A stretch of 64,000 nt of DNA, from the NCBI RefSeq assembly GCF_005239225.2, contig NC_133290.1, positions 13,152,204-13,216,203 on the forward strand, read 5' to 3'. Below the pieces are notes generated by a model that was not told where the DNA came from, made no database searches, and saw only the letters and a list, made by a program, of their open reading frames with translations. Position numbers and translations under genes: made by a program. The stretch comes from Populus alba (lineage: Eukaryota > Streptophyta > Magnoliopsida > Malpighiales > Salicaceae). The number at the start of each line of letters is the position of its first letter. Within the stretch, counting starts at the first letter, position 1. This document shows positions 46,586-58,619 of the stretch, in pieces.

Positions 46586-46794
46586 TTCTTATTACTTTGT
46601 TAACGTGGGAAAAAACTCGGAGTCTTTCTCTATTAATCCGTTCATGTCCTTTCCTCTCCCTCTCACCTCCTATTATTTATTATATTAAAGAAAAACTCAC
46701 GCGCACACAGTCACTGAGATCGCCGCGTTTCACAAAATGACATAAAACTCCCTAGTTTTTTAACACAACATAATTAGGCCAAAACCATAAACTC

Positions 46795-47717
46795 TCTCTC
46801 TTCTTTGTGTCTGGTTGCGGGCTTCTCTCCCTCTGCATTTGAGGTTCAGTTTGGCAGATCTGTGAATGCCAGAAGTTTTGCCATTTTTATAGGAAGAACG
46901 AATACAATTGCAGAAGAGAAAGGACGAGAAGTGAAGAGAGGAGAAGGAGGCTTTAATATTTTACTCTCTCTGCGTTTGTCATTATATCATCAGGTTCGTT
47001 CTTGTTTTTTCTTTTTTATTTGCTTTCTGTCCTTCAATTTCTTGCTGTAATGCCAATCTTACCTTCAAAGGTTTTTTGAGTTTTCTTGTTTTGACGATTA
47101 GAATTCTGGGTCGTTCAATTTTTAGTATATAGACACGTAAAGTTTCAGTTTCAGTTTTCGTTCAATTTATGGTATATGATAATAATGCCTGTTGAATGGA
47201 GTTGTGGACCTTGATTCATGACCTCTTTTTTGGGAATTAACGTGGTAATTAAAGTGTAATTATTTGGACTCAAATGGTTTTTTTTGTTAGTTTGAAAATT
47301 TCTAGTGATAGTAAATGAGCTTGTTTTTAGTCTTTCAGTGGGCGATCTATGAAAATTTATAGTCAAATCTTAGAGCAAGTAATTGATATTTAGCAAAGAG
47401 ATACTGAAATGTACTTGCTCAACTTGTTTTTGATTAATAAGACCCGGGTGGAAAGTCATATAGCTAAAAACTGTGTGCGATGGCGTAGCTCTTGAGGTGG
47501 CCTATCTAAAACATACAACATCGGAGAACGAATGACCATAACCATCATTTATTTATTTTTTCTTGCCTTGCAGCCGAAGCCTCTTGAAGGACGAATATAC
47601 TGTGTGAGGGTATCCTAAGGTGGATCTTTTCTGAACTTCTTCGCTGTTGCTGATTTTTAACCTACCACATGGAATGCTTGTAATGCATTGAAATCTGCCC
47701 TTTGTTGTGTAATAGAG
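46795..47717 (+). other. TBL14 5' UTR with intron (predicted)
   Basis: CT/GA-rich leader from about 46795, donor CATCAG|GTTCG at 46993/46994 and acceptor CCTTGCAG at 47571-47573. Inferred from splice signals; the transcription start is not clear. Confidence 0.45.
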
Positions 47718-50700
47718 ATGAAAGGAGCAAATTGTTATAGATTGAGGGGAAGACACTTTTCTGCTACTCTGCTCTTCCTTACTTTTACAACCTTTTTTTT
47801 CTGGACGTGGGAAAAGAATCCTTTTGCTACTACTTTGTGGTCAGCGCAAGAGCAACTTAATTTTCATACATCAGGTTCGCTTCCCATTTCACTGTTCACA
47901 TGGATATATACACGTACTTGTTTGTGTGTGTGTGGTGTGGGCGAGGATGTGTAAAGAGAGAGCATAAATTCCTGATTGTATGACCTTGCAACGTAATTGC
48001 TTGATTACTTTATTTTTTGAATTTTTCTGAAGATAGGAACTCTATAATGAAGATGAGGTATCAGAGAACTTCTAGATGCGTGTAGACTTGGTCTCTCCTT
48101 TCTGCTAAAAATCTTGAAGGGTACATGGTTGGTAGTTAGGATGTCAACTTTGACCTTATTGCTCTAGTTGTGTTTGGTCCCTGTCTAGTATTTCTCATTT
48201 TTCTGAAGTGCTTATATAACTGAAATACCACATAACAGAAAATAACAGAGTAAAGATTTTGATAGAAAGTTTTTGCTTTAACATCCCAGAGAACTTCTCT
48301 GAATCAACCTTGTAAGGTTCATTCTGCATTTTCTTACTTGCTAGAAAATTTCCAAAACCCTTAATCAAATTTGTAAGAACACTTTCATTCTGTATGATTT
48401 AAATTCACAGAGATCGCATTTCATCTACATTTATATGGACACGACTCAAGTTAACTGTGGCATACCATACCTACGGATAAGGTTCATTACCATAACACTC
48501 CTGAAAGTGCCCTTTTGCAGTATCTTTTCTTGATTATTTATAATCTGGCGTCAAGGAGGATTTTGGCCTAGATATACTTATGTGGTAGGATGAGGATGCA
48601 GTTAGTTAAATGAGGTGAAATTTAGCCACGGAAAATTTTAATGTCAGGCAAACTCTTACAATGCCTTTTGGAATCTGGAAGATGTTTGCCCTTGAACTTC
48701 CTGAAACAGAGAAGTGCCTCTAGAATGTTTATTGCATTCGGAGTGCAATGTTTTTGTTGGAAACATCCTTGTTTCAGAAAGGAAGGATGGAAGCCCTTGT
48801 GGAGGTGTGTTGTGTTTACAGCTGTATGGAACAGAGCTCCAGATCTTTTGAAGGATCATTCTATTGAGGCAAATGTTATGGGATAACATTTTTCTATTTC
48901 TTATGTGGTAATGCTTAAAGGGATTGTCTCCTTAGCTAATATTCAGTGGGTTGTAAGATCTGTTGTCTTAATTTTTCTTTCTTTCTCGCTGTATCTAGGT
49001 GGATGCCTTATTGCCTTCCTTTTTAACCATTCGTTTTGTCTTTATATATCTTTTTTTCTCCAAAAAAATTAAGATCCTTGGACTGGATGGTGCCAAGTAG
49101 AATAAATAAGTGACTGGAATAGTATTAGGCCTATTCTATTGATATTTGCCTTTGGTGCCGGGATTGGAATAGATAAGTGATCAGATGATAAGCTTTGTTT
49201 TGGGTCATAAGAAGAATGGCTTCAAAACCAAGTGTAGTTTATTTATATTATATATTTTGCTGGTTGAGTTATTTTTTATTTTTTCTGTGATGAGTGTTCA
49301 TCAAATTCTTGTGTACACCAAATAAATCATGATGTGGCTTAACTTTATTTCATGGTTATCAGCTGACTTACTCTCTTTTCTCTTGTTTTGGCTCAGAGTT
49401 TGTTGTTGATACCCTCAAAGGCTCCTCTTCTGATTCTTTGACCCCAAACAAGCATGTTGAGGAAACAGATTCTGATTCTACAAGCTCAGGAGAATCACAA
49501 ATACCAGAAAAAGAATTTGACGCCTCAAATTTTACCAACTCATCTGCTCCTCAATTGGAAGATAGGGATGCAGATAGGACACCGTCTTCTAAGATAAAAG
49601 GTAGAATCCTTTTCATTTACAACCATAGAACATTATTTATAATAACTCTAGGAACTCTGGGCCTTCCATTCTATAATCAGATGATTGAAATGCTTGTTCA
49701 ACTTATTGATTTGGCTCAGTTAGAATGAGAAATATACATAACTTTTTCGGGGACCATTTCCTTATCGTTTTGGGTGCTTTCTTAAATAGTACGAGGGTGG
49801 TGCTCCTTTTGTTTTTGCTCCACAGTAAACTCATTATATTTTTGGCAGTACTTTCCTCTGAATTTTGTTTTACCAACCCTAGAGATGCCTTTTGTCAAAA
49901 TTCATTGGTTCAACTACCTTGCTTTTCATTAACACTACTTGTCAACAGCTTGCCATGTTCAATGTAACAAATATTTAGTTCAGTTTTCATGACCTAGAAC
50001 ATTACATGAAAATGCATGACTTACTGTGTCCTCAATGTCCTTGCTATCAGGGTTTTTTGTAATGATCACTTGCCAGCTACAACTATGGTTTGCATTTGTA
50101 CTTTGTTGGTTATAGTCAAGCTAGAAGCTATAATCAACCTACGACAGCAATTGTATTCAACATGGGAACAATAACTAAGTGGGGTAATTTAGTATGAGGG
50201 TTAAACTAGGAGACTTTTCCTTGTTCTGTTAAAGTGCAAGGAAGGTCCTTATATTACAGCAATAGTTATAGAAATCAAAAGCATTGCAGGGCCTGAATGT
50301 GTGGTCTGAATTATTTAGTTACCTTGTCCTGCTATAGATAATAGAAAAATCAATGGCAGCAAAAAAATTGAAAGCTTAAAACAACACCTGTTGACTAGGT
50401 AACTTCACATGAAGTTTTAAGTCGCCTATTTGTTTATGAAAACTATAAATCTGTTGTTAATCTTTGTGCACCAGCTACGAGTTATGCATGCACCAAAGTC
50501 TTATGACTGGCTGAATTTTAAGGATGTTGTCATCTTTGCAGACTGCAATTATTCCAAGGGTAGATGGGTTGCAGAAAGCAGGCGGCCTTTGTATTCTGGG
50601 TTTGAATGTAAACAGTGGTTATCTGAAATGTGGGCATGTAGACTAACCCAGCGAACAGAATTTTCCTTCGAAGGATATCGTTGGCAGCCAGATAACTGCA

Positions 50701-51679
50701 AAATGCTGGAGTTCGAGAAATCTGCTTTCTTGAGAAGGTCAGTTTCATTTTTTCTTGTTTTGATTCTGAAAGGACAACATACGCTCTTGTTCTCCAAACC
50801 ATCAAACAGAGCCATCTTTGTTCGGTTCCCTGATTATTATTGCTTTCCAGGATGCAGGACAAAACAATTGCATTTATAGGAGATTCATTAGGCAGGCAAC
50901 AATTCCAATCTTTGATGTGCATGGCCACTGGTGGAGAATGGAGGGCAGATGTTGAAGACGTGGGCAAAGAATATGGTCTTTTTAAACCTCGTGGAGCCAT
51001 TCGTCCTAATGGCTGGGCTTATCGGTTTTCAAACACCAATACCACCATTTTGTATTACTGGTCATCAACCCTTGCTGACTTAGAACCTTTGAACATCACT
51101 GACAAAGCCACAGATGTTGCTATGCATTTGGATCGTGTGCCAGCCTTCATGAGGCAATTCCTCCATCAGTTTGATGTGTTAGTTCTTAATACAGGACATC
51201 ATTGGAACAGAGGGAAGATTACAGCGAACCATTGGGTGATGTATGTGAACGGGAAACCCCTTAAAGATAGACGACTCATGGCAGTTGGGAATGCCAAGAA
51301 TCTTACAGTGCATAGTGTTGCCAGGTGGCTTGATTCACAACTCCCTTCTCATCCCCGACTTAGGGCATTCTTCAGGACCATCTCGCCAAGGCATTTCCGC
51401 AACGGAGACTGGAACACCGGGGGCAATTGTGACAACACCACTCCCTTTACCGGAGGGAGCGAAGTCTCACAGGATGAATCAAGTGATCCAGTTATTGCAG
51501 CTGCTGTTAAAGGTACAAACATCACTCTTCTGGATATCACTGCTCTCTCTGATCTAAGAGACGAGGGTCACATCTCAAGGTACAGTGTTAAGGCAACAGC
51601 AGGTGTAAATGATTGCTTGCATTGGTGCTTGCCTGGCATTCCAGACACATGGAATGAACTTCTTGTTGCACAGATATAG
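47718..51679 (+). CDS. TBL14: Trichome birefringence-like protein, TBL14 type (wall polysaccharide O-acetyltransferase family)
   Basis: Predicted exons 47718-47874, 49397-49600, about 50482-50737 and 50851-51679, giving about 481 residues. The N-terminus is basic, followed by a membrane anchor (residues about 14-32, [18 protein letters not shown]), then a Ser/Thr/Asp-rich stem in exon 2. Exon 3 holds the TBL domain ([38 protein letters not shown]). Exon 4 holds the esterase domain with GDS (residues about 216-218, [12 protein letters not shown]) and the DxxH motif DCLHWCLPG (D460, H463). These form the expected Ser-His-Asp triad. TBL proteins acetylate xylan, mannan or pectin in the Golgi; the substrate here is not known. 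The end ([12 protein letters not shown]) and layout fit TBL14-16. The start of exon 3 is uncertain: the stronger acceptor at 50474 is out of phase with exon 2 and leads to a stop, so a weaker one at 50481 was chosen. Confidence 0.9.
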
Positions 51680-53161
51680 ACACAGCCACTCCAATTAAGA
51701 CAAAGATGGACAAATGCAGAGAACAATAAGAGACTTTTTATGATCTAATACATTTTTTTTTGACACGGCGATTTTGTGACAACTATCTTATTGATTAGAA
51801 GAGGACAGGTGAATCAACACAGCAGTTGCTAGATAAGCCTGGCAAAGCTCGAAGAAATAGTTTTCAACCCTAAGTTCTGGAGCTTAACATGTTCCGAGGG
51901 ATGCTGTAAGTAAATTCACGATTCTCAATACAGGAAAAGATTTATTCAGCCTCCCAATTTGTGTTTCAACCATGTAGCTGTAGTAGTTATGCAAGTTATC
52001 ATACGGACCTGCGAGACTTTTTGTGTAAATTGAATTCCTTTCACCATTTATAGCAATTGGTATCGCAGGTATACTTATATTAAACATGTTTATTGAATTC
52101 TGTTCAACAATTTTTAAATCTGAATTAGATCAAGTAACAGAAAATAATTTTTCCTCGTGAATCAAAATACAGAAGAATGAAATCAAGACCAGTACTGTTA
52201 GTATTTTTAAAAATTAAAAAAGTAACGATGGTCAATCCATGAATCAAAATACAGAATAATGAAATACAAAAAAAAATACTAAAAAACAAAGCACTAGAAA
52301 AACAAAGTGAAGTTGTTAAAATCACATCATAAATAATGAAATTGAAAAAAAATTTCAATCAAGAAAAGAATAAGAATAACTATAAATAACAATAAAAACA
52401 ATGAAAATCATATTTGATATAAATATAAAATGTCAAGAGATGAAATTTAAAGACAAATTAATTCAATAAAGGATTGATTGAACCCAGCATCCAAGTTACA
52501 AGCCGAAGCGTCATTTTCCTGCCCAGTGTGGGAGAAGAAAGACTATCAATCGATGAATAGTGTAATATTTTTCTCCAAATGGACCGAAAAACTCGACTTT
52601 CCAGCTGGAATTTGAACTAGGAGGACGCTGTGTCGTCCGATTAATTAAAAAATTGGGCTCACCTATTTCTTTCAAAAAAGGGCCAAGCATGTTTGGGCTC
52701 TTTTTTTGGGCCAGACGCATGGCCCAATTATCTTGGACCGAGCTAGCATCTGGCGTTTTATCCTTGGATTCTTTTATAGATTTTAGCGTTCAAGCCTTAA
52801 AAGGGTTATGAAGTGGAAAATGTTGACAGTAGATGGTATGAAAAAGTGACTCATTTTAATAGCTACAGAAAGCAACATTTGTACATTGAACTTGCTTGCT
52901 AAATACCTCAAAGGCTATAACTAATTAAAGTCATCGGAAAATGACTGGTTCATTGAACTCGAAACCCTTCTTCTCATCCTCCTCCTCTCCATTTTCTCTT
53001 TTCCGACATTAATTATTGTGATTTTGCGAAGCCATGCTATACTTGTCAAACTTGTTAATTAATTTGAAGTGAAGGAAGATGGCTAGATAATCTGCATGTA
53101 AGGAGAGCATTGATGCTACCCTACCAAGCGCGTAATGGGAAAGACATCTAATTTAGCAGAA
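51680..53161. other. Intergenic region downstream of TBL14
   Basis: 3' UTR of TBL14 presumably to about 51900-52100. Beyond it is AT-rich sequence and a dispersed-repeat-like patch (52500-52740). No further gene recognised. Confidence 0.5.
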
Positions 53162-53274
53162 GTCGTACCTTCCCATGTACTCGAACTTTCGAAGCTCGAT
53201 TTCATGCTTTGATGAAACTTGGTTTTGGTCAAGAGAGCATGATTTCTCATTTTGTTGGATGTGAGATTCACGAG

Positions 53275-53456
53275 GATCCGGGGCGTGGTGTGGTGGTAAA
53301 AAGCTTGAGATCTGCACAACAAGTTTCGAGTTTAAATTAGAATTTGAATTAGTATGTACACCTCTTGTAAGAGTCTAGGACAACCGAAATTTTATTTACT
53401 TACTTGGATTCATAAAATACATTTTTTGAAGGGTGAAGTTTTCTCGAATCCAAAAA
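53275..53456 (+). mobile_element. SINE-like element, copy 1
   Basis: tRNA-like head with box A/B-like motifs and an A-rich tail after TCGAATCC. Same family as 53572-53745 and 60537-60693. Confidence 0.6.
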
Positions 53457-53571
53457 AAGTCATACCTTCCCACGTACTCGAACTTTCGAAGCTCGATTTC
53501 ATGCTTTGATGAAACTTGGTTTTGGTTAAGAGAGCATGATTTCTCATTTTGTCGGATGTGAGATTCACGAG

Positions 53572-53745
53572 GGTCCGGGGCGTGGTGTGGTGGTAAAGAG
53601 CTTGAGATTTGCACAACAAGTTTCGAGTTTGAATTAAAATGTACATCTCTTGTAAGAGTCTAGGACAGCCGAAATTTTATTTACTTACTTGAATTCATAA
53701 AATACATTTCTTGAAGGGTGAAATTTTCTCGAATCCAAAAAAAGA
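53572..53745 (+). mobile_element. SINE-like element, copy 2
   Basis: As copy 1; the pair arose by tandem duplication of a larger unit and not by two insertions. Confidence 0.6.
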
Positions 53746-55371
53746 TATTCATGAGGGGCTCAGAAAGCATGAGAGGACTGGAGAATGAAGATAACCTTGC
53801 TCAATTCCCAGATTTGCAATCCATTTTCTTGAACACCTGCACACATCGAAGAGATGTTCACAGAACAAAATAAAAAAAAAAAAAAGATGAACTCTCAATC
53901 AATACAAAAAGGAGGAGTTTGTACAACGCCCCCACCATATCATTTTCCATTTTTGTTCGAGAGAATCTCCGAGTCTTCTGTCAATAAAAGAGGAGACCTA
54001 GTTTGCCAGCCAAAGTCAATTAAGACAGGAGCAATACATTGAACAAGAAACATCTATATGAGATGTCACCCCACTTGCATTCTGTTGATTTTTATTACTC
54101 TTCTCCTTGTATTTATGTTCCTCCATGCCCGACAGCAATTCATTATCTTAAGAAAATTATATTAATTCTAGAATTTATACTTTTTTCGTATGATATCCTT
54201 TAAGAAAATTATAACAATTCAATAAAAAAACCGCTTTTAATTATTTTTTTAATAAAAATTAAATTGAACTGAAAATAATTATTTCTAGTCAATTGAGGAA
54301 TTTGGTGGTGCAAAATTTAATGTACCGGACCCGATACTTCAAGAGGGAAAAAAAAGAGGTATAAAAGGAATACTGTGGCGACATTGATTTTCAAGTATGA
54401 AGTGGTTAGGCATAAATCACTGCGGAAAATTTGTTGTTTTGAGACATTGCCAAGATTGGACAAGGAAAATAATATATAAATATATTTTTCATACTAGAAT
54501 TTTATACAAATTGATATGTCAATTAATTAGCAGTAAAATATGGGTTTTATAAATAATAAATAATTGATATTTATTAAATGAAAAATCACCCTAACTGTTT
54601 TAGAGTTTTGTTTTGTTTTTTACTCTATTTTATTTAAAAACATTACAATTTACATTTGGTAATTTAATTAACTGTAAAATATCAATAAAAACGAAATCCG
54701 AATTCAATGTACTTAGAAGACCACACATATTCTCCTCCCCACTAAGCAAAAAGAAAGCAGCAATGCCTCTTATTTACACTAGTGCGACCAAAGAAACAGG
54801 TTACATTCAAGGTTTGCTACCAAACTCATTTCAAAATTACAACTGTTGATACATCGTTACACACGTTTTTACTTTATTTTTGCAAAACCCTCCATGATCA
54901 CACCCTACCGTTTTTATTTTTCATTTCTCCTTTTTGAATAAAATTTATCACAACAAACTTGACGAGCTTCATCGTTAAAAAGTGATCATACACCAATTTT
55001 AAAACTTAAAAAAAATAGTTATATAATATAATATAATAATAAGTAAATTATTAAAGATGGGGAAAGTAAAAGACATGAAAAAGCTAAGTAATTTTCCCAC
55101 ACCTTTTAGAATATTATTTAATTTTAATTAATCATAATTAAAAAGAATGACTGCTAATTATATTGTCTTGTCTTATGTTATCAAAACTTCAATCTCGCCG
55201 GTGAGTGATGTAAATGTAGACCATTCTTTATTTCTCACTGCCCTGCCGAAATTTAAACAGTCGTTGGGGTCCATTTAGGATTTTTCTACTTCATGAATCA
55301 TAAATTTTTCTTAACCTTTTCAAAACTCATATAAGTACTCACTTTTCAAAAAACCTCACCGGCCATTTAAG
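53746..55371. other. AT-rich intergenic region, no gene recognised
   Basis: Short open frames near 53854-54042 and 54613-54849 lack domain or composition support. A (TAATA)n-like stretch lies at about 55020-55045. Confidence 0.5.
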
Positions 55372-55529
55372 TTAGGTCATGTTTGTTTCCTGGAAAGTAG
55401 TTTCTGGAAAACCATTTTCTAAATTTTCCTGTGTTTGTTTGTCATTAGAAAAGTTGGTCAACGGAAAACATTTTCCGGACTTTCCGGTCAACGGAAAACA
55501 CTTTCTATTCAACGAAAAATACTTTCCGG

Positions 55530-56394
55530 TAGGGGTGAGCAAAAAAACCGATAAACCGATTAAACCGAGAAAACCGGAAAAAAAATAACCGAAAAAACCG
55601 AACCGAAAAAAAAAACCGAATTAACCGATTAAAAAATCACAAAAAAATTCCGGTTCGGTTCGGTATCGGTTTCTAAAATCTGAAACCGATTGAACCGAAC
55701 CGAACCGAACCGGTTCGGTCACCCAACACTTAAAAAAAAAAACAGTATAAATATAAACATTTTCTAAACCTAGCCGCCCCCCCCCTTCCCTTTCTCCCCG
55801 CCCCCAACCCTCTCCCTTCTCTGTCCCTTACTTTCACCCTCTCCCTTTCTCCCCCTGCCCCACCCTCTCCCTTCTCTGTCCCTCACTTTCACCCTCTCCC
55901 TTTCTCCCCCGCCCCCACCCTCTCCCTTCTCTGTCTCTCACTTTTACCAGAATCTTTCATTTCCATCGGGCCAGAGATTTTCCCCATGTAACCGTGGCAG
56001 ATCTAGGATGTGTATTTCTGGTTTTTGTTTCATCAGGGAGGTTGAACAATTCCTCTAGCACCGATATAATTTCCCTGTAAAATTTCATTGAAGGTTCGCT
56101 GTATACTACTTCAAAGAAGCTGTATTCCTCAAGTGCTCGCCGGATATCATTGCAAGCCGCCAGTTAGGAACTAGAGCCAGGCTCGAAGTTTTCCTTGGAC
56201 AAATGAACAACAGGAATTTTGGCACTGTTTCGGTTTGAACCGGTTTGGAAGGGGAAAAAACCGAACCGAACCGAAATTAATCGGTTTGAACTGGTTTTCG
56301 GTTCGGTTCGGTTCCAAAACTAAAAAAAAAAAAAATTCGGTTTGGTTGTTTATTTTGGTCCAAAACCGGACCGAACCGAAAATGCTCAGCCCTA
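55530..56394. mobile_element. hAT-type non-autonomous element, 865 bp, nested
   Basis: The ends TAGGGGTGAGC and GCTCAGCCCTA form an inverted repeat. The 8-bp target duplication CTTTCCGG is exact on both sides (55522-55529, 56395-56402). The interior has (CCGAA)n-type runs near both ends and a C-rich minisatellite at about 55775-55945. Short frames inside are not genes. Confidence 0.88.
55775..55945. repeat. C-rich minisatellite inside the hAT element
   Basis: Three repeats of CCCTCTCCCTTCTCTGTC followed by a TCACTTTCACC-type segment, spaced about 55-70 bases apart. Confidence 0.75.
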
Positions 56395-56721
56395 CTTTCC
56401 GGTCAATGGAGAACACTTTCTAGTCAATTTCAGTCAAAGAAAAATTTGACTTGGTTTTCAGGAAAGTGTTTTCCCTTTAGCTGTGTTTGTTTTCCGGAAA
56501 GTGGTTTCCGAGAAATCACTTTCCAAACTTTCTTGTGTTTGTTTGCCAGTAGGAAATTTGGTCAATGGAAAACACTTTCCAGTAAAAGAAAAATTTGGCT
56601 TGGTTTTCAGGAAAGTGTTTTCCTGAAAAATTTGGGGGAAAAACACTTTCCGGAAGTTGTGAAAAATTTAGAAATATTATTATTTGCTGATTATATTAAA
56701 TTTAATCCTCAAACTTTTGAT

Positions 56722-56723
<2 letters not shown>

Positions 56724-56774
<51 letters not shown>
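56724..56774. repeat. (TA)n microsatellite
   Basis: About 25 uninterrupted TA repeats. Confidence 0.97.
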
Positions 56775-56777
<3 letters not shown>

Positions 56778-57670
56778 TTGAATATTTATTTTTCAATTTC
56801 ATCTCTTAAAATTTTATTTTTATATTAACTTTGGTCCTTATTTTTATAATTGCTATTTGCTTTTTCCTTATCATATTTTTATTAAAAAATTTTATCTATC
56901 AAATTTGGTCCTCATTCTTTTGATTTTTTACTTATTTTATTTGAAATAATTTATGAAATGTTGATTATTATTATTTTAATTTCTTCATCTTTTATTTTTT
57001 TTTAAAATTTTTTAGATTTGATCTCTATTATTTTGATTATTATTTATTTTATTTGAGATAATTTATGAAATTATATATTTTTTTTTCAATTTCATTCTCA
57101 TTCAACTTTTTAATTTGTAAGATTTGTTCCTCATTATTTTAATAAGCTATGTATGAATATAGGATATAATAAAAAAAAAATCATCATTATAAATACTTTT
57201 TAGATTTTATTTTTTTTATTGTAAGTGATTAAATATTTTATATATATTAGATAAACTTGAAAAAAATTAATTTATTAATAAATTATTTTTCAGTTCATTT
57301 TCCATAACACAACCAAACACTGGAAAGTGTTTTCCAGTTCATTTTCCATAACACTGCCAAATATTGAAAAATACTTTCTCGAAAATCACTTTCCAGGAAT
57401 TCACTTTCCTCGGAATTTATTTTCCAAAAAGAAACCACTTTCCTACAAACAAACGGAGCCTTAATACCTCATGGATGGACATGTTCAGACTGCTAGCATT
57501 CAAGGTAATGAAGCGGGTTTTTTTTTTTTATTATTTTGATTTTTTTTATCAACGTGATTAATTAAGTTTATAATCTAAATTTTAAGTTTGACGGGTTTAA
57601 CCATAATATTTAGATTGTTTTTTTTCTTACCTTATTTCCTGTTTGTTTGCTCTTTTGTCCCTCATTCTGA

Positions 57671-57868
57671 GAGGGTGTTTGGGAGTATGGTTACTGTTAT
57701 TTTTTAAAGTGCTTTTCACTTAGAAAAGCATGCCAATAATATTTTTTTATTTTTTAAAAATCATTTTTGAGATCAGAACATCAAAAACATATTATTTTAA
57801 AGCTAAAAAAATAAAAAAAATTTAAATTTTTTCAAAAGTGTTTTTGAAAAGCACTTCCAAACAGGTCC
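57671..57868. mobile_element. Tourist-like MITE, about 198 bp
   Basis: The left end is GAGGGTGTTTGGGAGT and the complement of the right end is GGACCTGTTTGGAAGT. It is followed by TAA; the left flank is TGA, so the target duplication has decayed. Same superfamily as 38297-38513. Confidence 0.65.
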
Positions 57869-58261
57869 TAAGACTTTTAGCAATGATTTTTTTTTTTTTG
57901 GATTCAAGTTGATTATGATTTTTATTTATTTATCATTTCTTGGTTTTTTGAAAAAATATTTAATGTGTTTTTGATGAAAATGATCGATACCCTATTTTTC
58001 CAACAATCTCTAGTTGCCAAATTCCACACAAAGGAAAGTAACGTGTTGCCTACCAACTTATTTAAAAAATGAAGGGTGGATGACAATTAAAAAAATATTA
58101 AATAAGGCCTGGGAGGACAAGCTGGGTTGAAAAGCCCACATGTTCAATGAACTGTGCTTGAAATGTTGGGAAACTATATTTTAAGATCCAGAAAGAAACA
58201 AAGAGACTACCTTCGGGAACGATAACTTGAAGACGCGTGCAAATAGTAACTCCACGCTCCT

Positions 58262-58268
58262 TATATAG
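58262..58268 (+). promoter_or_regulatory. TATA box of small-protein gene 1
   Basis: CCTTATATAGAGC, about 165 bases before the ATG at 58428. Confidence 0.6.
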
Positions 58269-58427
58269 AGCAACCCCATGCTGCCATTTTTACAGATTAA
58301 ACAAACTTGAAGGTATCTCCATCGTTGCCTCTGGTACCTCGCAGATTCCCCCCACTTCCCTCTCTGATTCCTCGCTTTAGTTCCCAGAAGTTTAATATCT
58401 GGTGTGAACAAGAAGGTGGGTGCAACA

Positions 58428-58619
58428 ATGGCTCTAGGATCAAATAAGCTTGAAGCTGCAGGCAAGAAAAACCGTAGGAACCAGAGGTTGCTTCCTCCCG
58501 TTAGAGGACAAATAAAGCGTCGAATACTTGCTTGCTTCATGAAGAACATCAAGCTTGGGAGCCAAAATTCCCTGAAGTTTCTTTTGGGCAAGTGTAGTCA
58601 TCCATCCGAGCTCAGCTAG
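58428..58619 (+). CDS. Small basic protein, paralogue 1 (63 aa)
   Basis: ATG 58428 lies in a good plant context (AACAATGGCT). The 63 residues are basic (pI clearly above neutral by composition). The central block reads K-K-N-R-R then LLPPVRGQIKRRILACFMKNIK, with a variable tail. It is 50-60 percent alike in this block to the gene at 61085, about 2.7 kb downstream on the same strand. No signal peptide or membrane segment is seen. From memory, short plant proteins with an LPPxRGQIK motif exist and are uncharacterised, so function is unknown. A TATA box and conservation of the block between the two copies support a real gene. The 136-codon frame on the opposite strand is taken as its shadow. Confidence 0.7.
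   Translation: MALGSNKLEAAGKKNRRNQRLLPPVRGQIKRRILACFMKNIKLGSQNSLKFLLGKCSHPSELS

Larger units (their letters stand above)
53162..53745 (+). repeat. Tandem duplication (2 x about 290 bp) carrying a SINE-like unit
   Basis: Unit 1 (53162-53458) and unit 2 (53459-53745) are near identical, with a few substitutions and a short deletion in unit 2. Each contains GTGGTGTGGTGGTAAA, like a Pol III box A, and GTTTCGAGTTTGAATT, like box B. Both are followed by a body ending in TTCTCGAATCCAAAAAAA. Confidence 0.85.
55375..57460. mobile_element. Harbinger-like non-autonomous DNA transposon, interrupted by a hAT element
   Basis: TTA flanks both ends (55372-55374, 57461-57463). The left end GGTCATGTTTGTTT and the complement of the right end, GGCTCCGTTTGTTT, form the terminal inverted repeat. 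Sub-terminal GGAAAGTGNTTTCC motifs recur many times in both orientations. The left arm is present twice (55375-55529 plus 56403-56470, and 56476-56660), each with GTGTTTGTTT..GGAAAGT. The interior is AT-rich with a (TA)n run. No transposase frame. Confidence 0.75.

Noticed and set aside
48641..48886. 81-codon frame within TBL14 intron 1
   Set aside because: A weak impression of a LINE-type RT tail could not be supported by motifs; treated as intron sequence.
58181..58591. 136-codon frame on the - strand over small gene 1
   Set aside because: The + strand frame has the conserved paralogue, TATA box and start context; the - frame has none.
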